Source: Paenibacillus sp. JJ-223
GTDB taxonomy: Bacteria > Bacillota > Bacilli > Paenibacillales > Paenibacillaceae
DNA length: 64,000 nt
Assembly (NCBI RefSeq): GCF_927798175.1
Contig: NZ_CAKMMP010000010.1
Location: 1 to 64,000 of the forward strand
Reading direction: 5' to 3'
Made by a program: the position numbers and the translations under genes. The number at the start of each line of letters is the position of its first letter. The first letter of the stretch is position 1. Under the pieces are notes generated by a model. That model did not search any database. It was not told the DNA's origin and saw nothing but the letters and a program-made list of their open reading frames with translations. Of the stretch, positions 63,397 to 64,000 are shown one piece after another.

Positions 63397-63705
63397 ATGA
63401 AACCAAAAAAAGTACCGCTGCGCAAATGTGTGGCGTGCCAGGAAATGATGCCCAAAAAGCAGCTGATTCGCGTGGTCAAAACGCCCGAGGATGAGGTGCT
63501 GATCGATCTGACTGGCAAAAAATCCGGACGTGGCGCGTATTTATGCGGCAAAGAATCTTGTTTCAAGCTTGCATTCAAAAACCGGTCCCTGGACCGGGCG
63601 TTGAAAGGCAAGGTTTCACCGGAAATTTACGAGCAGCTGGCTGCAGACTTCATTCGCGTGGAGGATGAATTCAAGGCTGCGCAGGAGCGTGATCAGGATG
63701 AGTGA
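63397..63705 (+). CDS. rnpM: YlxR/RnpM family RNA-binding protein
   Basis: A 102-residue YlxR (DUF448) protein. LRKCVACQEMMPKKQLIRVV contains the conserved R-x-C-x2-C motif. GKKSGRGAYLCGKESCFKLA holds the GRGAY signature. YlxR of B. subtilis, now named RnpM, modulates RNase P. It lies between nusA and ylxQ and overlaps ylxQ by 8 bases. The ribosome-binding site is an atypical G7 run. Confidence 0.93.
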   Translation: MKPKKVPLRKCVACQEMMPKKQLIRVVKTPEDEVLIDLTGKKSGRGAYLCGKESCFKLAFKNRSLDRALKGKVSPEIYEQLAADFIRVEDEFKAAQERDQDE

Positions 63706-64000
63706 CCAAAAAGTGTTATCTTACCTCGGACTCGCGATGCGCGCAGGCAAGCTGGCTACCGGTGAAGAAATTGTGCTCAAAGCAATCCGCTCTTCCGAAG
63801 CTAAAATGGTTATTGTTGCGGGTGACGCCTCGGCCAATACACAAAAGAAATTTCGCGACAAATGCGGTTCCTACCAGGTGCCGCTCGTCATCGGTTTTGA
63901 CCGGGATCGCCTGGGTTCAAGTATCGGTAAAGACACGCGGGTTGTTCTTGCAGTAACGGACGTTGGGTTTGCAAAAATGATCTCCAAGCAAGTCGGTATA
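63698..64000 (+). CDS. ylxQ: L7Ae-type RNA-binding protein YlxQ, 3' end cut by window
   Basis: The first 101 codons of a small L7Ae/L30e-family protein run to the end of the window without a stop. YLGLAMRAGKLATGEEIVLK, the KMVIVAGDASANTQKKF segment and VPLVIGFDRDRLGSSIGKDT are typical of YlxQ. The family can bind kink-turn RNA. It begins at ATG 63698 inside rnpM. infB is expected next. Confidence 0.92.
   Translation, partial: MSDQKVLSYLGLAMRAGKLATGEEIVLKAIRSSEAKMVIVAGDASANTQKKFRDKCGSYQVPLVIGFDRDRLGSSIGKDTRVVLAVTDVGFAKMISKQVGI

Overview
The window is a conserved core-chromosome segment of a Gram-positive, endospore-former-type Firmicute, most likely a Paenibacillus. GC content is moderate, most genes run left to right, and the gene order follows the Bacillus subtilis ylqG-sucCD-topA-fla/che-rpsB-polC-nusA backbone. 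The differences from that order look paenibacillar: codV and codY are missing, an extra membrane-protein gene lies between cheD and sigD, a FapA-family gene follows sigD, and proS is of the archaeal/eukaryotic type. I saw no rRNA, tRNA, CRISPR array, prophage or insertion sequence.

Layout. 1-1411: the 3' end of a FliK-like gene, a FlhB-C-terminal-like gene (ylqH) and a UPF0102/YraN gene, overlapping end to start. 1412-5311: an accessory block with a nitroreductase, comM (minus strand) and a divergent ohr/ohrR pair with a tandem operator. 5557-14750: sucC, sucD, dprA, topA, trmFO, hslV and hslU. 14751-15663: a 0.9-kb AT-rich non-coding stretch with a possible SigD promoter, a short direct repeat and an isolated strong terminator. 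It lies where B. subtilis has codY.

15664-44263 is one long flagellar/chemotaxis operon: flgB, flgC, fliE, fliF, fliG, fliH, fliI, fliJ, motE(ylxF), fliK, flgD, a TIGR02530 gene, flgE, swrD(flbD), fliL, fliM, fliY, cheY, fliO, fliP, fliQ, fliR, flhB, flhA, flhF, flhG, cheB, cheA, cheW, cheC, cheD, an unknown membrane protein and sigD. The gaps are small and many genes overlap, so translational coupling is likely. It encodes the rod, hook, MS ring, C ring, export apparatus, chemotaxis core and the late flagellar sigma factor. 44321-47332 continues with fapA-like, a small unknown, a SwrB-like and a truncated YceG/MltG-like gene, and ends at a strong terminator that overlaps the last stop codon.

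47406-61497 holds growth genes: rpsB, tsf, pyrH, frr, uppS, cdsA, dxr, rseP, proS and polC. An 0.8-kb gap between dxr and rseP contains hairpins and an orphan ORF. From a clear sigma-A promoter at 61519 the nusA operon begins: rimP, nusA, rnpM(ylxR), ylxQ (cut by the window end).

The most unusual observations are: a FliK-like/FlhB-like pair outside the flagellar operon, in which the FlhB-like partner has lost the NPTH autocleavage motif; loss of codV/codY with a structured non-coding region in their place; a large inverted repeat plus an 8-bp hairpin between hslV and hslU; the archaeal-type proS at the canonical proS site; and the unknown gene inserted between cheD and sigD.
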